A DNA stretch of 64,000 bases from Variovorax ginsengisoli. Its GTDB lineage: Bacteria > Pseudomonadota > Gammaproteobacteria > Burkholderiales > Burkholderiaceae_C. Positions 55,199 through 64,000 of the stretch are shown piece after piece (position 1 is the first letter of the stretch; each line of letters begins with the position of its first letter). The stretch spans positions 1 through 64,000 of the forward strand of contig NZ_RCZJ01000007.1 of the NCBI RefSeq assembly GCF_006438845.1. The letters are read 5' to 3'. The notes beneath the pieces are model-generated. The model did not search any database and was not told where the DNA came from. It saw only the letters and a program-made list of their open reading frames with translations. The translations under genes and the position numbers were made by a program.

Positions 55199-56145
55199 AA
55201 TTCCACTTCCAGCGCGTCGATGAACATCGCCGGCACGTCGAAGCCGGTCTGGTCCGTGATCTCCTGGAAGCAAGTGGGGCTGGTCACGTTGATCTCAGTG
55301 ACCGAGTCGCCGATCACGTCGAGCCCGATCAGCAGCAGGCCACGCGGGGCCAGCGCCTTGCCGACGGTCTCGGCGATCTCGCGATTGCGCTCGGTCAGCG
55401 GCTGGGCCACGCCCTTGCCGCCGGCTGCCAGGTTGCCGCGCACTTCGGTGCCCTGCGGAATGCGCGCCAACACGAAGGGCGCAGGCACGCCGCCGATGAT
55501 GAGGATGCGCTTGTCGCCGTCGACAATCTGCGGCACGAAGCGCTGCACCATGATGGTCTCGGCGCCGCCCTTGTTGAGCGTCTCGACGATGGAGCCGAGG
55601 TTGAGCGCGTCCTGCCGCACGCGGAAGATGCCCATGCCCCCCATGCCGTCGAGCGGCTTCAGGATGATGTCGCCGTGCTCCGCATGGAACGCCTTCACCG
55701 ACTCGGCGCTGCGCGTGACCAGCGTGGGCGTGGTGAACTGCGGAAACTCCATGATCGCGAGCTTTTCCGGATGGTCGCGCAACGCGCGCGGCTTGTTGAC
55801 CACGCGCGCGCCTTCGCGCTCGGCCTGCTCGAGCAGGTGCGTCGCGTAGATGTACTCGGCGTCGAAGGGCGGGTCCTTGCGCATCAGCACGACATCGAAA
55901 TCCTTCAGCGCCTTGGTTTCGATGATGTCGTCGTGGTACCAGTGCATCGCGTCGCCGGTCAGGGTGATCTGACGCACGGTGGCGGTCACATGGCCACCCG
56001 ACACCCATTGCAGGTCCTGCGGCAGGCAGGCCGCGATGCGCCAGCCGCGGCGCTGCGCCTCGCGCATCATCGAGAACGTCGTGTCCTTGTAGATCTTGAA
56101 CTCGTCGAGCGGGTCGGCGACGAAGAGGATGTTTCTTTGGCTCAT
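55183..56145 (-). CDS. gshB: Glutathione synthetase
   Basis: Joins gamma-glutamylcysteine and glycine to glutathione using ATP. The 320-residue ATP-grasp protein has NILFVADPLDEFKIYKDTTF, VLMRKDPPFDAEYIY, PEKLAIMEFP, the nucleotide-binding GDIILKPLDGMGGMGIFR, GVPAPFVLARIPQGTEVRGN and GLDVIGDSVTEINVTSP. Length matches the E. coli enzyme. gshA lies about 3.2 kb upstream on the same strand, with kup between. Confidence 0.96.
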   Translation of the reverse strand: MSQRNILFVADPLDEFKIYKDTTFSMMREAQRRGWRIAACLPQDLQWVSGGHVTATVRQITLTGDAMHWYHDDIIETKALKDFDVVLMRKDPPFDAEYIYATHLLEQAEREGARVVNKPRALRDHPEKLAIMEFPQFTTPTLVTRSAESVKAFHAEHGDIILKPLDGMGGMGIFRVRQDALNLGSIVETLNKGGAETIMVQRFVPQIVDGDKRILIIGGVPAPFVLARIPQGTEVRGNLAAGGKGVAQPLTERNREIAETVGKALAPRGLLLIGLDVIGDSVTEINVTSPTCFQEITDQTGFDVPAMFIDALEVELEKGP

Positions 56146-56174
56146 GGCGTCTTTCCGGCGGCCCGGGCGGCCGC

Positions 56175-56198
56175 CTTGCTGTCTTGCTGTCTTGCTGT
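56175..56198. repeat. 8-bp tandem repeat (CTTGCTGT x3) upstream of gshB
   Basis: Three perfect copies of CTTGCTGT lie head to tail, followed by the partial copy CTTGCTT, 29-53 bases upstream of the gshB ATG. Slippage would change promoter or leader spacing rather than a reading frame. Confidence 0.8.
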
Positions 56199-56396
56199 CT
56201 TGCTTGATCTTGCAGGCAGGCGCGATGTCCTTGCCTGCCGCGGCCTTTTGGCCGAGCTTGGGTCCTGCCGATGCGAGTGCGAGCGGCCTCGCGTCCTTGA
56301 CCCGGCGCATGGGCGATTGTGCCGGCGCCAACGACGGCTCAGGTACGGGACTTGCTCGACCGATGGCTCCCTTCGCTCCCGCCCACCGACCTTCCG

Positions 56397-57317
56397 ATGA
56401 CCCGCTGGCCCGACCTGCTCCCCGCACACGACCGTTTCGACTACCGCCCCATCATCCGGCGCCCCGACCATGCTTGGCCGAACGGTGCACGGCTGGCGGT
56501 GTACCTCGGCTTCAACATCGAGCACTTCGCCTTCGGTGACGGCATGGGCGCCAACATCGGCCCGGCCTCGCCGCAGCCCGACGTGCTCAACCACGGCTGG
56601 CGCGAATACGGCAATCGCGTGGGCGCGTGGCGCTGCCTCGAACTTTTCGATGCGCTGGGGCTGCCGACCGGCGCGCTGATCAACACGGCGTTGTACGACC
56701 ACTGCCCGGAACTGGTCCAGGCCTGCGTGGCCCGTGGCGACGAGCTCATCGGCCACGGCCACAGCAATGCCGAACGGCAAGGCGTGCTCGACGAAGAGCA
56801 GGAGCGCGCCCTGCTGCTGCGCTGCCGCGAGCGCATGCAGCGCGAGAGCGGCCAGACGCCGTCAGGCTGGCTGTCGCCCTGGATCTCCGAGACGAGCCTG
56901 ACGCCCGACCTGCTGGCCGAGACCGGCTACGGCTACACGCTGAACTGGTGTCACGACGACCAGCCGGTGCGCATGCGCACGCGTGGTGGCGGCGCGCTGT
57001 GGTCGGTGCCGTACCCGCAGGAGCTCAACGACATCCCGATGATCGTCGGCCGCCTGATGGACGCCAAGGACTTCACGGCGATGGTGATCGACAACTTCGA
57101 CGAGATGCGCGAACAGTCGCGCGCGCAGCCACTGGTGATGGGACTCGCGCTGCACCCGTACATCGTCGGCCAGCCGTACCGGCTGCGGCATCTGCGCACC
57201 GCCTTGCAGCACCTGGCGCGCGCCAGGGATCAGGGCGATGTCTGGTTCACCACACCGGGCGCGATCGCCTCGCACATGGACGCGCTCGCGCGAGAGCGGC
57301 CTGCCGACTTCGCCTGA
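56397..57317 (+). CDS. Polysaccharide-deacetylase-like protein (NodB-fold)
   Basis: A 306-residue protein of the polysaccharide deacetylase/allantoinase-like (PuuE) group. It has RRPDHAWPNGARLAVYLGFN, the WREYGNRVGAWRCLELFDAL segment, GHGHSNAERQGVL (conserved His), GWLSPWISETSLTPDLLAE and ALHPYIVGQPYRLRHL. Such proteins may act on allantoin-type or acetylated substrates; the substrate is not known. I prefer ATG 56397; an in-frame GTG at 56319 would add 26 residues. It is divergent from gshB. Confidence 0.82.
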   Translation: MTRWPDLLPAHDRFDYRPIIRRPDHAWPNGARLAVYLGFNIEHFAFGDGMGANIGPASPQPDVLNHGWREYGNRVGAWRCLELFDALGLPTGALINTALYDHCPELVQACVARGDELIGHGHSNAERQGVLDEEQERALLLRCRERMQRESGQTPSGWLSPWISETSLTPDLLAETGYGYTLNWCHDDQPVRMRTRGGGALWSVPYPQELNDIPMIVGRLMDAKDFTAMVIDNFDEMREQSRAQPLVMGLALHPYIVGQPYRLRHLRTALQHLARARDQGDVWFTTPGAIASHMDALARERPADFA

Positions 57318-57330
57318 GACGGCAGCGCGG

Positions 57331-59199
57331 TCAGATCTCGATCTTGCTGCCCAGCTCCACTACTGCGTTGTTCGGCAGGTTCAAGAAGTTCGCCGCACCG
57401 CTCGCGTTGTGGTGCATCTGCGCGAAGAGCTTCTCGCGCCAGGGCGCCATGCCGCTGCCGAGCGTCGGGATGACGACGTCACGCGACAGGAAATAACTGG
57501 TCGTCATCGGCTCCAGCTGGCAGCCGCGCAGGCGGGCGTTCTCGAGCGCGCGCGGCAGGTCGACGTCGTTCTTGAAGCCATAGTGCACGATGACCTGCCA
57601 GCAGTGGTGGCCCAGCGCCTCGATCTCGATGCGCTTGTCCATCGAAATCCACGGCACCTCGTGGTTGCGCACGGTGACGAACAGGTTCTGCTCGTGCAGC
57701 ACCTTGTTGTGCTTGAGGTTGTGCAGCAATGCATTGGGCGTGATGCCCGGTTCGGCCGTGAGGAACACGGCCGTTCCCTCGACGCGGGCCGGCGGGCTCA
57801 CGAAGACCGCGTCGAGAAAGCTCCGCAGGTCGATGGCGTCGGTGCGCTGGGTTTCGCCCATCAGGCGGCGCCCCTCCTTCCAGGTGATCATCAGCGTGAA
57901 CACGAACAGCCCGATCATCACGGTGAACCAACCGCCCTGCGGCAGCTTGAGCAGGTTCGAGGCGAAGAAGGCGAAGTCGATGACGAAGAAGATCGCCGTG
58001 GCGCCGATGCACAGCAGCAGCGGCAGCTTCCAGGCGAAGCGGATCACGAAGAAGGTCAGCACCGTCGTGATCAGCATGTCGGTGGTCACGGCGATGCCGT
58101 AGGCTGCGGCCAGGTTGCTGGAGTTGCGGAACATCACGACCGCCAGCACGATGGTGACGAACAGGCTCCAGTTCACGAACGGGATGTAGATCTGGCCGGC
58201 CGAGCGCACGCTGGTGTGTTCGATGCGCAGGCGTGGCAGGTATCCCAGCTGGATGACCTGGCGCGTCACGCTGAAGGCGCCGGTCAGCATCGCTTGCGAG
58301 GCGATCACCGTGGCCGCGGTGGCCATCAGCACCAGTGGCACCAGTGCCCATTCGGGCGCCATCATGAAGAACGGATTCTTCACCGCCTCGGGGTTGCCCA
58401 GCAGCAGCGCGCCCTGGCCGAAGTAGTTCAGCACCAGACAAGGCATCACGACCGAAAACCAGGCGATGCGGATCGGGCGCTTGCCGAAATGGCCCATGTC
58501 GGCATAAAGCGCCTCGGCGCCGGTCACGCACAGCACGACGGCGCCCAGCACGATGAAGCTGATGCCGGGGTTGTCCCAGACGAAGCGGACCATGTAGTGC
58601 GGGCTGACCGCGGCCAGAATCTCCGGGTGCGTGACGATTTGCGAGATGCCCAGCACCGCCAGCACCAGGAACCAGGCCAGCGTGATCGGCCCGAAGAACT
58701 TGCCGATGCCGGCCGTTCCCCGTTTCTGCACCGCGAACAGGCAGAACAGCACCACCAGCGTGATCGGTATGACGTAGCCCTTGAAGTGCGGCGACACCAC
58801 CTCCAGGCCTTCGACGGCAGACAGCACCGAGATCGCCGGCGTGATGACACCGTCGCCGTAGAACAGCGCCGTGCCGAAGATGCCGATGGCCAACAGCACG
58901 CTGCGCAGCCGTGGGCGGTCGGACACCGCGCGCGACGCCAACGCCAGCATCGCGACCAGCCCGCCCTCGCCTTCGTTGTCGGCGCGCAGCACCAGCACCA
59001 CGTACTTGATCGAGACGATGATGGTCATCGTCCAGAAGATCATCGACAGCATGCCGTAGACGTTCTCGATCGTGAACGGCACGTGGCCGTGACCGAAGAT
59101 TTCCTTGATGGCGTACAGCACGCTGGTGCCGATATCGCCATAGACGATGCCGATGGCGCCGAGCACCAGCGCGGCGGAGGACGATTTGGGAGCGGACAC
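57331..59199 (-). CDS. kup: Low-affinity potassium transporter Kup
   Basis: Takes up potassium, probably with protons, across the inner membrane. The 622-residue protein has about 12 membrane helices in the first 440 residues, starting [20 protein letters not shown], and then a cytoplasmic tail of about 180 residues. The common motif GDIGTSPLY reads GDIGTSVLY here. I chose GTG at 59197-59199 ([17 protein letters not shown]), which gives the usual Kup length; an ATG at 59280 would add 27 unusual residues. It lies between gshA and gshB on their strand. Confidence 0.92.
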   Translation of the reverse strand: MSAPKSSSAALVLGAIGIVYGDIGTSVLYAIKEIFGHGHVPFTIENVYGMLSMIFWTMTIIVSIKYVVLVLRADNEGEGGLVAMLALASRAVSDRPRLRSVLLAIGIFGTALFYGDGVITPAISVLSAVEGLEVVSPHFKGYVIPITLVVLFCLFAVQKRGTAGIGKFFGPITLAWFLVLAVLGISQIVTHPEILAAVSPHYMVRFVWDNPGISFIVLGAVVLCVTGAEALYADMGHFGKRPIRIAWFSVVMPCLVLNYFGQGALLLGNPEAVKNPFFMMAPEWALVPLVLMATAATVIASQAMLTGAFSVTRQVIQLGYLPRLRIEHTSVRSAGQIYIPFVNWSLFVTIVLAVVMFRNSSNLAAAYGIAVTTDMLITTVLTFFVIRFAWKLPLLLCIGATAIFFVIDFAFFASNLLKLPQGGWFTVMIGLFVFTLMITWKEGRRLMGETQRTDAIDLRSFLDAVFVSPPARVEGTAVFLTAEPGITPNALLHNLKHNKVLHEQNLFVTVRNHEVPWISMDKRIEIEALGHHCWQVIVHYGFKNDVDLPRALENARLRGCQLEPMTTSYFLSRDVVIPTLGSGMAPWREKLFAQMHHNASGAANFLNLPNNAVVELGSKIEI

Positions 59200-59358
59200 G
59201 GGGTCGATGGAACAGGCAAAGCGGCGTGACGCGCACACCCTTCTGGGACAACGGCGCGTGCCATGACGACCGCCGTTCAACTCCGCCCTGTGATTTCCGT
59301 TGCTGTGGGACCGCTATTCTGCCGCCGCCGCAAGTCCCCGCAAGGGGAGCGAACTGTG

Positions 59359-60654
59359 CTACTCGTACACCTCGGCGTCCGGATCGGTCGCTTCGAGTTC
59401 GTAGCTCGCCGCCACCATGGCCAGCCGGCCAATCACGCCGTACATGTAGAAGCGGTTCGGCGCACTGGCGCCGGGCTTGGCGCTGTGCTGGGGCAGGTGG
59501 CTGCTGTCCGAGAAGGCCAGCGGCACGAAGCTCGCCGCTGGCGACTTGAGGCTTTCGTCGCTGCCGCGGTCGGCGTGCACGCGGTAAAAGCCGCCCACGA
59601 CGTAGCGGTCCATCATGTAGACGACCGGCTCGGCCACGCCCTCGTGCACGCGCTCGTTGGTGAGCACGCCTTCCTGAATGATCAGGTCGTCGAGCGCCGG
59701 GCCGTTGCCCGCCGAGCTGGTGCGGCTGTGTGCATGCTGGGCGAGCGCCTGGACTTCCTTGGCGTCCCGCACCGTCATCACGCTGGTGCCGCCCGGCCCG
59801 CTGTCGGCCTTGACGATGACGAACGGCTTCTCGTTGATGCCGTATTCCTTGTACTTGCGCCGCACCTTGGTGAGCATCGCGTCGACATGGCTGGTGACGA
59901 CATCGACGCCGACGCCCTCGCCCAGGTTCACGCCCTCGGCCCGGCTCGACATCGGGTTGATCAGCCAGGGGTCGATGCCCAACAGCTTGCCGAAGCGCTT
60001 GGAGACTTCCTCGTAGCTGCGAAAGTGGTTGCTCTTGCGTCGCACCGACCAGCCCGCGTGCACCGGCGGCAGCAGGTACTGCTCGTGCAGGTCTTCCAGG
60101 ATGCCCGGCGCCCCGGCCGACAGGTCGTTGTTCAGCAGGATGGTGCAGGGGTCGAAATTCTTGATGCCCAGGCGGCGCTTGGTGCGCACCACAGGCTCGA
60201 GGGTGACGGTGTCGCCGTTGGGCAACTCGATCTTCTTGGGCGACTTGATCGCCGGGTCGATCGAACCGACCCGCACGTTGAGCCCGGCCATGTGGAAGAT
60301 GCGCACCAGCTGCGCGATGTTGGCCAGGTAGAAGGTGTTGCGCGAATGGTTTTCCGGAATCACGAGCAGGTTGCGCGCCTCCGGACAGATTTTCTCGATC
60401 GCGGCTTGGGCCGCCTGCACCGCCAGCGGCAGCATCTGCTGCGTCAGGTTGTTCCAGCCGCCCGGAAACAGGTTGGTGTCGACCGGTGCCAGCTTGAAGC
60501 CCGCGTTGCGGATGTCGACCGAGCTGTAGAACGGCGGCGTGTGCTCCATCCATTCCAGCCGAAACCAGCGCTCGATGGCTGGTGTGGAGTCGAGAACGCG
60601 CTGCTCGAGCTCGTTGATGGGGCCGTTCAGGGCGGTGACGAGATGGGGAACCAT
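59359..60654 (-). CDS. gshA: Glutamate-cysteine ligase (Thiobacillus-type GshA)
   Basis: Makes gamma-glutamylcysteine, the first step of glutathione synthesis. The 431-residue protein belongs to the ATP-grasp-like gshA family described from Acidithiobacillus, not to the E. coli form. Visible segments are APVDTNLFPGGWNNL, LLVIPENHSRNTFYL, GIDPWLINPMSSRAEGVNLG, the ATP-grasp-like EKPFVIVKADSGPGGTSVMT and the C-terminal NRFYMYGVIGRLAM. It precedes kup on the same strand. Confidence 0.93.
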   Translation of the reverse strand: MVPHLVTALNGPINELEQRVLDSTPAIERWFRLEWMEHTPPFYSSVDIRNAGFKLAPVDTNLFPGGWNNLTQQMLPLAVQAAQAAIEKICPEARNLLVIPENHSRNTFYLANIAQLVRIFHMAGLNVRVGSIDPAIKSPKKIELPNGDTVTLEPVVRTKRRLGIKNFDPCTILLNNDLSAGAPGILEDLHEQYLLPPVHAGWSVRRKSNHFRSYEEVSKRFGKLLGIDPWLINPMSSRAEGVNLGEGVGVDVVTSHVDAMLTKVRRKYKEYGINEKPFVIVKADSGPGGTSVMTVRDAKEVQALAQHAHSRTSSAGNGPALDDLIIQEGVLTNERVHEGVAEPVVYMMDRYVVGGFYRVHADRGSDESLKSPAASFVPLAFSDSSHLPQHSAKPGASAPNRFYMYGVIGRLAMVAASYELEATDPDAEVYE

Positions 60655-60762
60655 GCGGCGACCTTGTGGTGCGTTCAGCGGAAAGGCGGACTGGAATTGT
60701 AGGATTTGGGGCCGCCTTCACCGATGACAAGCCGAAAACAGTGCGTTTCCGGCCTCATGCCC

Positions 60763-62058
60763 TCAAGTCCTGACTTCCCCCTGCCCGAGTACCACGTATT
60801 TGAGCGAAGTCAGGCCCTCGATGCCCACCGGCCCGCGCGCATGGAATTTGTCGGTGCTGATGCCGATCTCCGCGCCCAGCCCGAACTCGAAGCCGTCCGC
60901 GAAGCGCGTGCTCGCATTCACCATCACGCTGGCCGAGTCGACCTCGCGCAGGAAGCGCTGCGCGTTGATGTGGTCGCGGGTAACGATCGCGTCGGTGTGG
61001 TGGCTCGAGTAGCGGTTGATGTGGTCGATGGCCTCGTCGACGCCTGCCACCACCTTGATGCTGATGACCGCGGCCAGGTATTCCTCCGACCAGTCCGATT
61101 CGACGGCGTCGACGATCGTCGCGTGCCCGCCATGCAGTGCGTCGTCGGCCCGGAGAATGCGCGCGGCGACCGGGTCGCAGCGCATTTCCACGCCCTTGGC
61201 GGCGAACACAGCGCCGATCTCCGGCAGGAAGACGTCCGCCACCGACGCAGCCACCAGCAGGCCTTCGGCCGCGTTGCAGGGGCTGTACTTCTGGGTCTTG
61301 GCGTTGTCGACGAGCTTCACGGCCATGTCCAGCGGCGCGCTGTCGTCCACGTACACGTGGCAGTTGCCGTCGAGATGCTTGATCACCGGCACCTTGGCAT
61401 CGCGGCTGATGCGCTCGATCAGGCCCTTGCCGCCGCGCGGGATGATGACGTCGACGAACTCCGGCATGGCGATGAGCTGGCCCACGGCCTCGCGGTCGGT
61501 GGTCTGCACCAGTTGCACCGCATCGACCGGCAGACCGGCTTCGGCCAGCGAGGCCGACACCAGTTCGGCCAAGGCCTTGTTCGATTCGATGGCCTCCGAG
61601 CCGCCGCGCAGGATGGCGCCATTGCCGCTCTTGATCGCCAGGCTGGCGGCCTCGATGGTCACGTTGGGCCGGCTCTCGTAGATCATGCCGAACACGCCGA
61701 TCGGCACGCGCATCTGGCCCACCCGGATGCCGCTGGGCTGTTGCTTCATGCCGGTGATCTCGCCGATGACGTCGGGCATGGCGGCAAGCTGTTCGCAACC
61801 CAGCGCCACCGTTTCGATGACCTTCGGCGTGAGCTTGAGGCGGTCCACCATCGGGGCCGACAGGCCGGCGGCGGTAGCACGTTCGATGTCGCGCGCGTTC
61901 GCCGGCGCCAGCTCGGCGGCGCCCTCGCGCAGGCGGCGGGCCAGCGCCTTCAGCGCCTTGTTCTTGGTGGCCGCGTCTGCCTTCGCCATCAGGGCGGAGG
62001 CCACCTTGGCCTGCAGGCCGAGGGCCTGGATGTGTTCTCTGACATTGAACGCGTTCAT
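60763..62058 (-). CDS. proA: Gamma-glutamyl phosphate reductase
   Basis: Second step of proline synthesis: NADPH-dependent reduction of gamma-glutamyl phosphate. The 431-residue ALDH-fold protein has [34 protein letters not shown] [30 protein letters not shown], the catalytic Cys in [13 protein letters not shown], and [20 protein letters not shown]. The partner proB is not adjacent. The ATG overlaps the stop of the upstream sensor-kinase gene as ATGA, so it is translationally coupled to a two-component system. Confidence 0.95.
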   Translation of the reverse strand: MNAFNVREHIQALGLQAKVASALMAKADAATKNKALKALARRLREGAAELAPANARDIERATAAGLSAPMVDRLKLTPKVIETVALGCEQLAAMPDVIGEITGMKQQPSGIRVGQMRVPIGVFGMIYESRPNVTIEAASLAIKSGNGAILRGGSEAIESNKALAELVSASLAEAGLPVDAVQLVQTTDREAVGQLIAMPEFVDVIIPRGGKGLIERISRDAKVPVIKHLDGNCHVYVDDSAPLDMAVKLVDNAKTQKYSPCNAAEGLLVAASVADVFLPEIGAVFAAKGVEMRCDPVAARILRADDALHGGHATIVDAVESDWSEEYLAAVISIKVVAGVDEAIDHINRYSSHHTDAIVTRDHINAQRFLREVDSASVMVNASTRFADGFEFGLGAEIGISTDKFHARGPVGIEGLTSLKYVVLGQGEVRT

Positions 62059-63536
62059 CCGGGCATTTTCTCATGCCCCACCCCGCCGGGCAGCCGAAGG
62101 GTTGCCCGCAGCCCGACGGCTTCCTTCTCATCCTGCGGCTCCGCCGACCCGTTGACCAGCGTGAGCGAGGCGCCCAGCGTGCGTGCGAGTTCCATGCAGA
62201 TGGCCAGCCCCAGCCCCGCGCCACGCGAGGACCGGTCGGTCACGAAAGGCGTGAAGACCTGTTCGCACATCGCATCCGACAGGCCCGGCCCGGAATCCCA
62301 CACCGTCAGTGCGGCACCACCGGCGCCGTCGGGCTGCAGCCGGATGCCCAGCGCGCCGCCTTCGGGCGTGAACTCGATCGCGTTCTTCAGCAGGTTGCCC
62401 AGGATCTCTCGCACCATCCAGCGGTAGCCGACCAGCTCGCAGGCCGCGCCGTCGAGTCGGAAGGCATGGTGGCGCTGCGCGAGCAGGGGCGAGAGCTCGA
62501 CCGCGACGTCCTCGGCCAGAGCGCGCAGGTCGAAGCGTTCCGCGGGTTCCTGTGCCGCCGTCTGCTGCGCGCGGGCCGACGACAGCAACTGCTCCACCAG
62601 CCGGTTGGCGCGCCGCGTGGTGGCCGCGATGCTGGCCAGCGCTTCCTCGGGCGGCAGGTCTCCGCGCAAGCCGGCGTCGGCCTGCAGCTGCAGCACCGTG
62701 AGCGGCGTGCGCAACTGGTGCGAGGCGTCGGCCACGAAGCGCCGCTGCTGCTCCTGCGCGGCGGCCAGCCGCGACAACAGGCCATTGAAGCCTTCCACCA
62801 CCGGCTTCAGCTCCTGCGGCGGCCGCGCCATCACGACCGGTGTCAGGTCGCGCGCGGGTCGGAGGTCGAGCTGCCGTGCCAGCGCGCGCGCCGGCTTGAG
62901 CGCGACCGTCGCCACGGCCCAGATCAGCAGCAGCAGGATCGCCAGCAGCGCGCCCTGGCGCAGCAGCGTGCCGCGCAGGATCTGGGCCGCGAGCCGCGTG
63001 CGGTACGCCGAGGACTCGCCCACCTGCACCACCACCAGCCGCATGCCTTCGAAGGACTCGACCGGCTGCAGCAGCGCCGCCATGCGCATCGGCCCGGCGT
63101 CGCGCGACGTGATGTCGTAGAGCGCGATCATCGACTGGTAGAGCGGATGCTGCGGCGGCCGCTCGCGGTAGGGCGCGAGATCCTCATCGCCTGCGAGGTA
63201 TTCGCCGTCGAGGAAGCTCACGCGGTAGACCATGCGGCTGCGGCCCGGGCCGTCCTCGCCGATGCCGGACCCGCTGCCATCGTAGATCTCGAGGGCCGCG
63301 TGCGGCAGCGTGATCTGGAGTTCGCCACGCTCCAGGCGGATCAGGTCGGCCAGCGCATGCGCCGAGGTCACGAGCAGACGGTCGAAGGCCAGCTGTGCGG
63401 TCTGCAGCGCCGAGGTGTAAGTGAAGTAGGCGTTGACGGCCAGAAAGGCGACCAGCGGGCCGATCAGCCAGAGCAGCAGCCGCGTGCGCAGCGAGCGCGT
63501 GCGCAGCGCCGCTGTCTCGGGCTCAGGCTCAGGCAT
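62055..63536 (-). CDS. Sensor histidine kinase (TctE-like)
   Basis: A 493-residue membrane kinase. Helix 1 ([19 protein letters not shown]) precedes a periplasmic 2CSK_N-type domain with [12 protein letters not shown]. Helix 2 ([17 protein letters not shown]) leads to a HAMP-like linker, then HisKA with [20 protein letters not shown]. The ATPase domain has [24 protein letters not shown] and [14 protein letters not shown]. The periplasmic domain is of the type found in TctE, which senses tricarboxylates. It overlaps the regulator gene by eight bases and proA by four. Confidence 0.92.
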   Translation of the reverse strand: MPEPEPETAALRTRSLRTRLLLWLIGPLVAFLAVNAYFTYTSALQTAQLAFDRLLVTSAHALADLIRLERGELQITLPHAALEIYDGSGSGIGEDGPGRSRMVYRVSFLDGEYLAGDEDLAPYRERPPQHPLYQSMIALYDITSRDAGPMRMAALLQPVESFEGMRLVVVQVGESSAYRTRLAAQILRGTLLRQGALLAILLLLIWAVATVALKPARALARQLDLRPARDLTPVVMARPPQELKPVVEGFNGLLSRLAAAQEQQRRFVADASHQLRTPLTVLQLQADAGLRGDLPPEEALASIAATTRRANRLVEQLLSSARAQQTAAQEPAERFDLRALAEDVAVELSPLLAQRHHAFRLDGAACELVGYRWMVREILGNLLKNAIEFTPEGGALGIRLQPDGAGGAALTVWDSGPGLSDAMCEQVFTPFVTDRSSRGAGLGLAICMELARTLGASLTLVNGSAEPQDEKEAVGLRATLRLPGGVGHEKMPG

Positions 63537-64000
63537 GGCCGCGCGCCTCCTGCACCAGGTAGCCGATGCCGCGCAAGGTGGTGATCTGCACGCCGGTGGC
63601 GGCCAGCTTCTTGCGCAGGCGGTGCACCACGACCTCGATCGCATCGGGCTGCGCAGGCAGCGCCTGGCCGAAGGCGAGCACGGTCAGCCGCTCCTTGGTC
63701 ATCGCCTGGCCGGGCCGCTCCATCAAAGCGGCCAGCAGCGCACTCTCGCGCGGCGTGAGCTCGAGCGGCTCTTCGCGGAAATAGAAGGCGCCGCTGCTGC
63801 GCTCGTAGCGCACCTCGCCGCAACGCGGCGCCTCCATGCCGCCCGAGCGGCGCACCAGCGCGCGCAGCCGCGCATCCAGTTCGTCGAGGTCGAAGGGCTT
63901 GGCCAGGTAGTCGTCGGCGCCCGCGTTGAGCCCGGCGATACGGTCGCCGACCGCGCCGCGCGCCGTGAGGATCAACACCGGCACGGTTGCACCGCGGCCA
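63529..64000 (-). CDS. OmpR-family response regulator (TctD-like), N-terminus outside window
   Basis: The C-terminal ~157 residues of an OmpR-type regulator. The end of the receiver domain has PVLILTARGAVGDR, GLNAGADDYLAKPFDLDEL and the conserved Lys in AKPF. The winged-helix DNA-binding domain has LTPRESALLAALMERPGQAM, DAIEVVVHRLRKKL and ITTLRGIGYLV. The frame is open to the right edge, so the start and phospho-acceptor Asp lie outside. It pairs with the TctE-like kinase encoded next. Confidence 0.93.
   Translation of the reverse strand, partial: GRGATVPVLILTARGAVGDRIAGLNAGADDYLAKPFDLDELDARLRALVRRSGGMEAPRCGEVRYERSSGAFYFREEPLELTPRESALLAALMERPGQAMTKERLTVLAFGQALPAQPDAIEVVVHRLRKKLAATGVQITTLRGIGYLVQEARGHA

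Noticed and set aside
57479..60730. A 1,083-codon open frame across kup and gshA
   Set aside because: It is out of frame with two well-supported genes on the same strand and has low-complexity Arg/Gly/His composition.
1..64000. CRISPR arrays, insertion sequences, prophage genes or attachment sites
   Set aside because: No regularly spaced repeats, transposase or integrase motifs, or phage structural genes were found.

Overview
The window is a GC-rich, densely packed bacterial chromosome segment. Its gene order points to a betaproteobacterium of the order Burkholderiales, most likely family Comamonadaceae and Variovorax-like. Supporting marks are the tRNA-Tyr/tRNA-Gly/tRNA-Thr/tuf cluster, lptA-lptB-rpoN, argS-SPOR-dsbA, the Thiobacillus-type GshA, and two Bug-type periplasmic binding proteins beside catabolic genes. 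The genus is an inference from gene content; no 16S rRNA gene is present. No prophage, insertion sequence or CRISPR array was seen.

Layout. 1-1041: 5' part of tuf behind three tRNA genes and an extended -10 promoter, all on the minus strand. 1139-8164: a minus-strand gph-trpE-(GxxExxY)-trpG-(threonine aldolase)-trpD-trpC-ung run. It has a possible Trp-codon leader peptide before trpE and two inserted genes not normally part of trp operons. 8200-16481: a LuxR-type response regulator and a partial type VI secretion locus: DotU/TssL with a DUF4384-like tail, a short TssM-like protein, TssJ, TssA, TssB, TssC, Hcp and a peptidoglycan-binding protein. TssE/F/G/H/K, VgrG and a full TssM are not here. 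16527-26600: housekeeping genes (rlmL, a hybrid histidine kinase, rpoN, lptB, lptA, dsbA, a SPOR protein, argS, psiF-like). 26602-32928: a DUF2214 membrane protein, a LysR regulator and a TetR-controlled three-part efflux pump.

32932-44144 is an accessory catabolic region. A LysR gene is divergent from a cupin, an alpha/beta hydrolase and a Bug protein. An IclR regulator follows, flanked on both sides by the same inverted-repeat operator. To the left that operator faces an HMG-CoA-lyase-like gene and a class III CoA-transferase. To the right it faces a Bug protein, a zinc-free MDR oxidoreductase, a succinate-semialdehyde-type dehydrogenase and an iron alcohol dehydrogenase. Together they suggest uptake and breakdown of a short hydroxy- or dicarboxylic acid.

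44284-47487 holds malate synthase G and a glyoxylate/hydroxypyruvate reductase. 47732-52794 holds small envelope-related genes (a low-complexity secreted protein, a YkuD-like protein, a Cys-rich CWC protein), a zinc metallopeptidase-like protein, an MFS transporter and a class II glutamine amidotransferase. 52884-55142 is a Fur-box-controlled TonB-dependent siderophore receptor. 55183-60654 carries gshB, a polysaccharide-deacetylase-like gene, kup and gshA. 60763-64000 has proA overlapped by a TctE/TctD-like two-component system that runs off the right edge.

The observations most worth following up are the catalytically degenerate GxxExxY protein coupled between trpE and trpG, the candidate trp leader, the shared IclR operator, and the short TssM plus peptidoglycan-binding protein in the T6SS locus.
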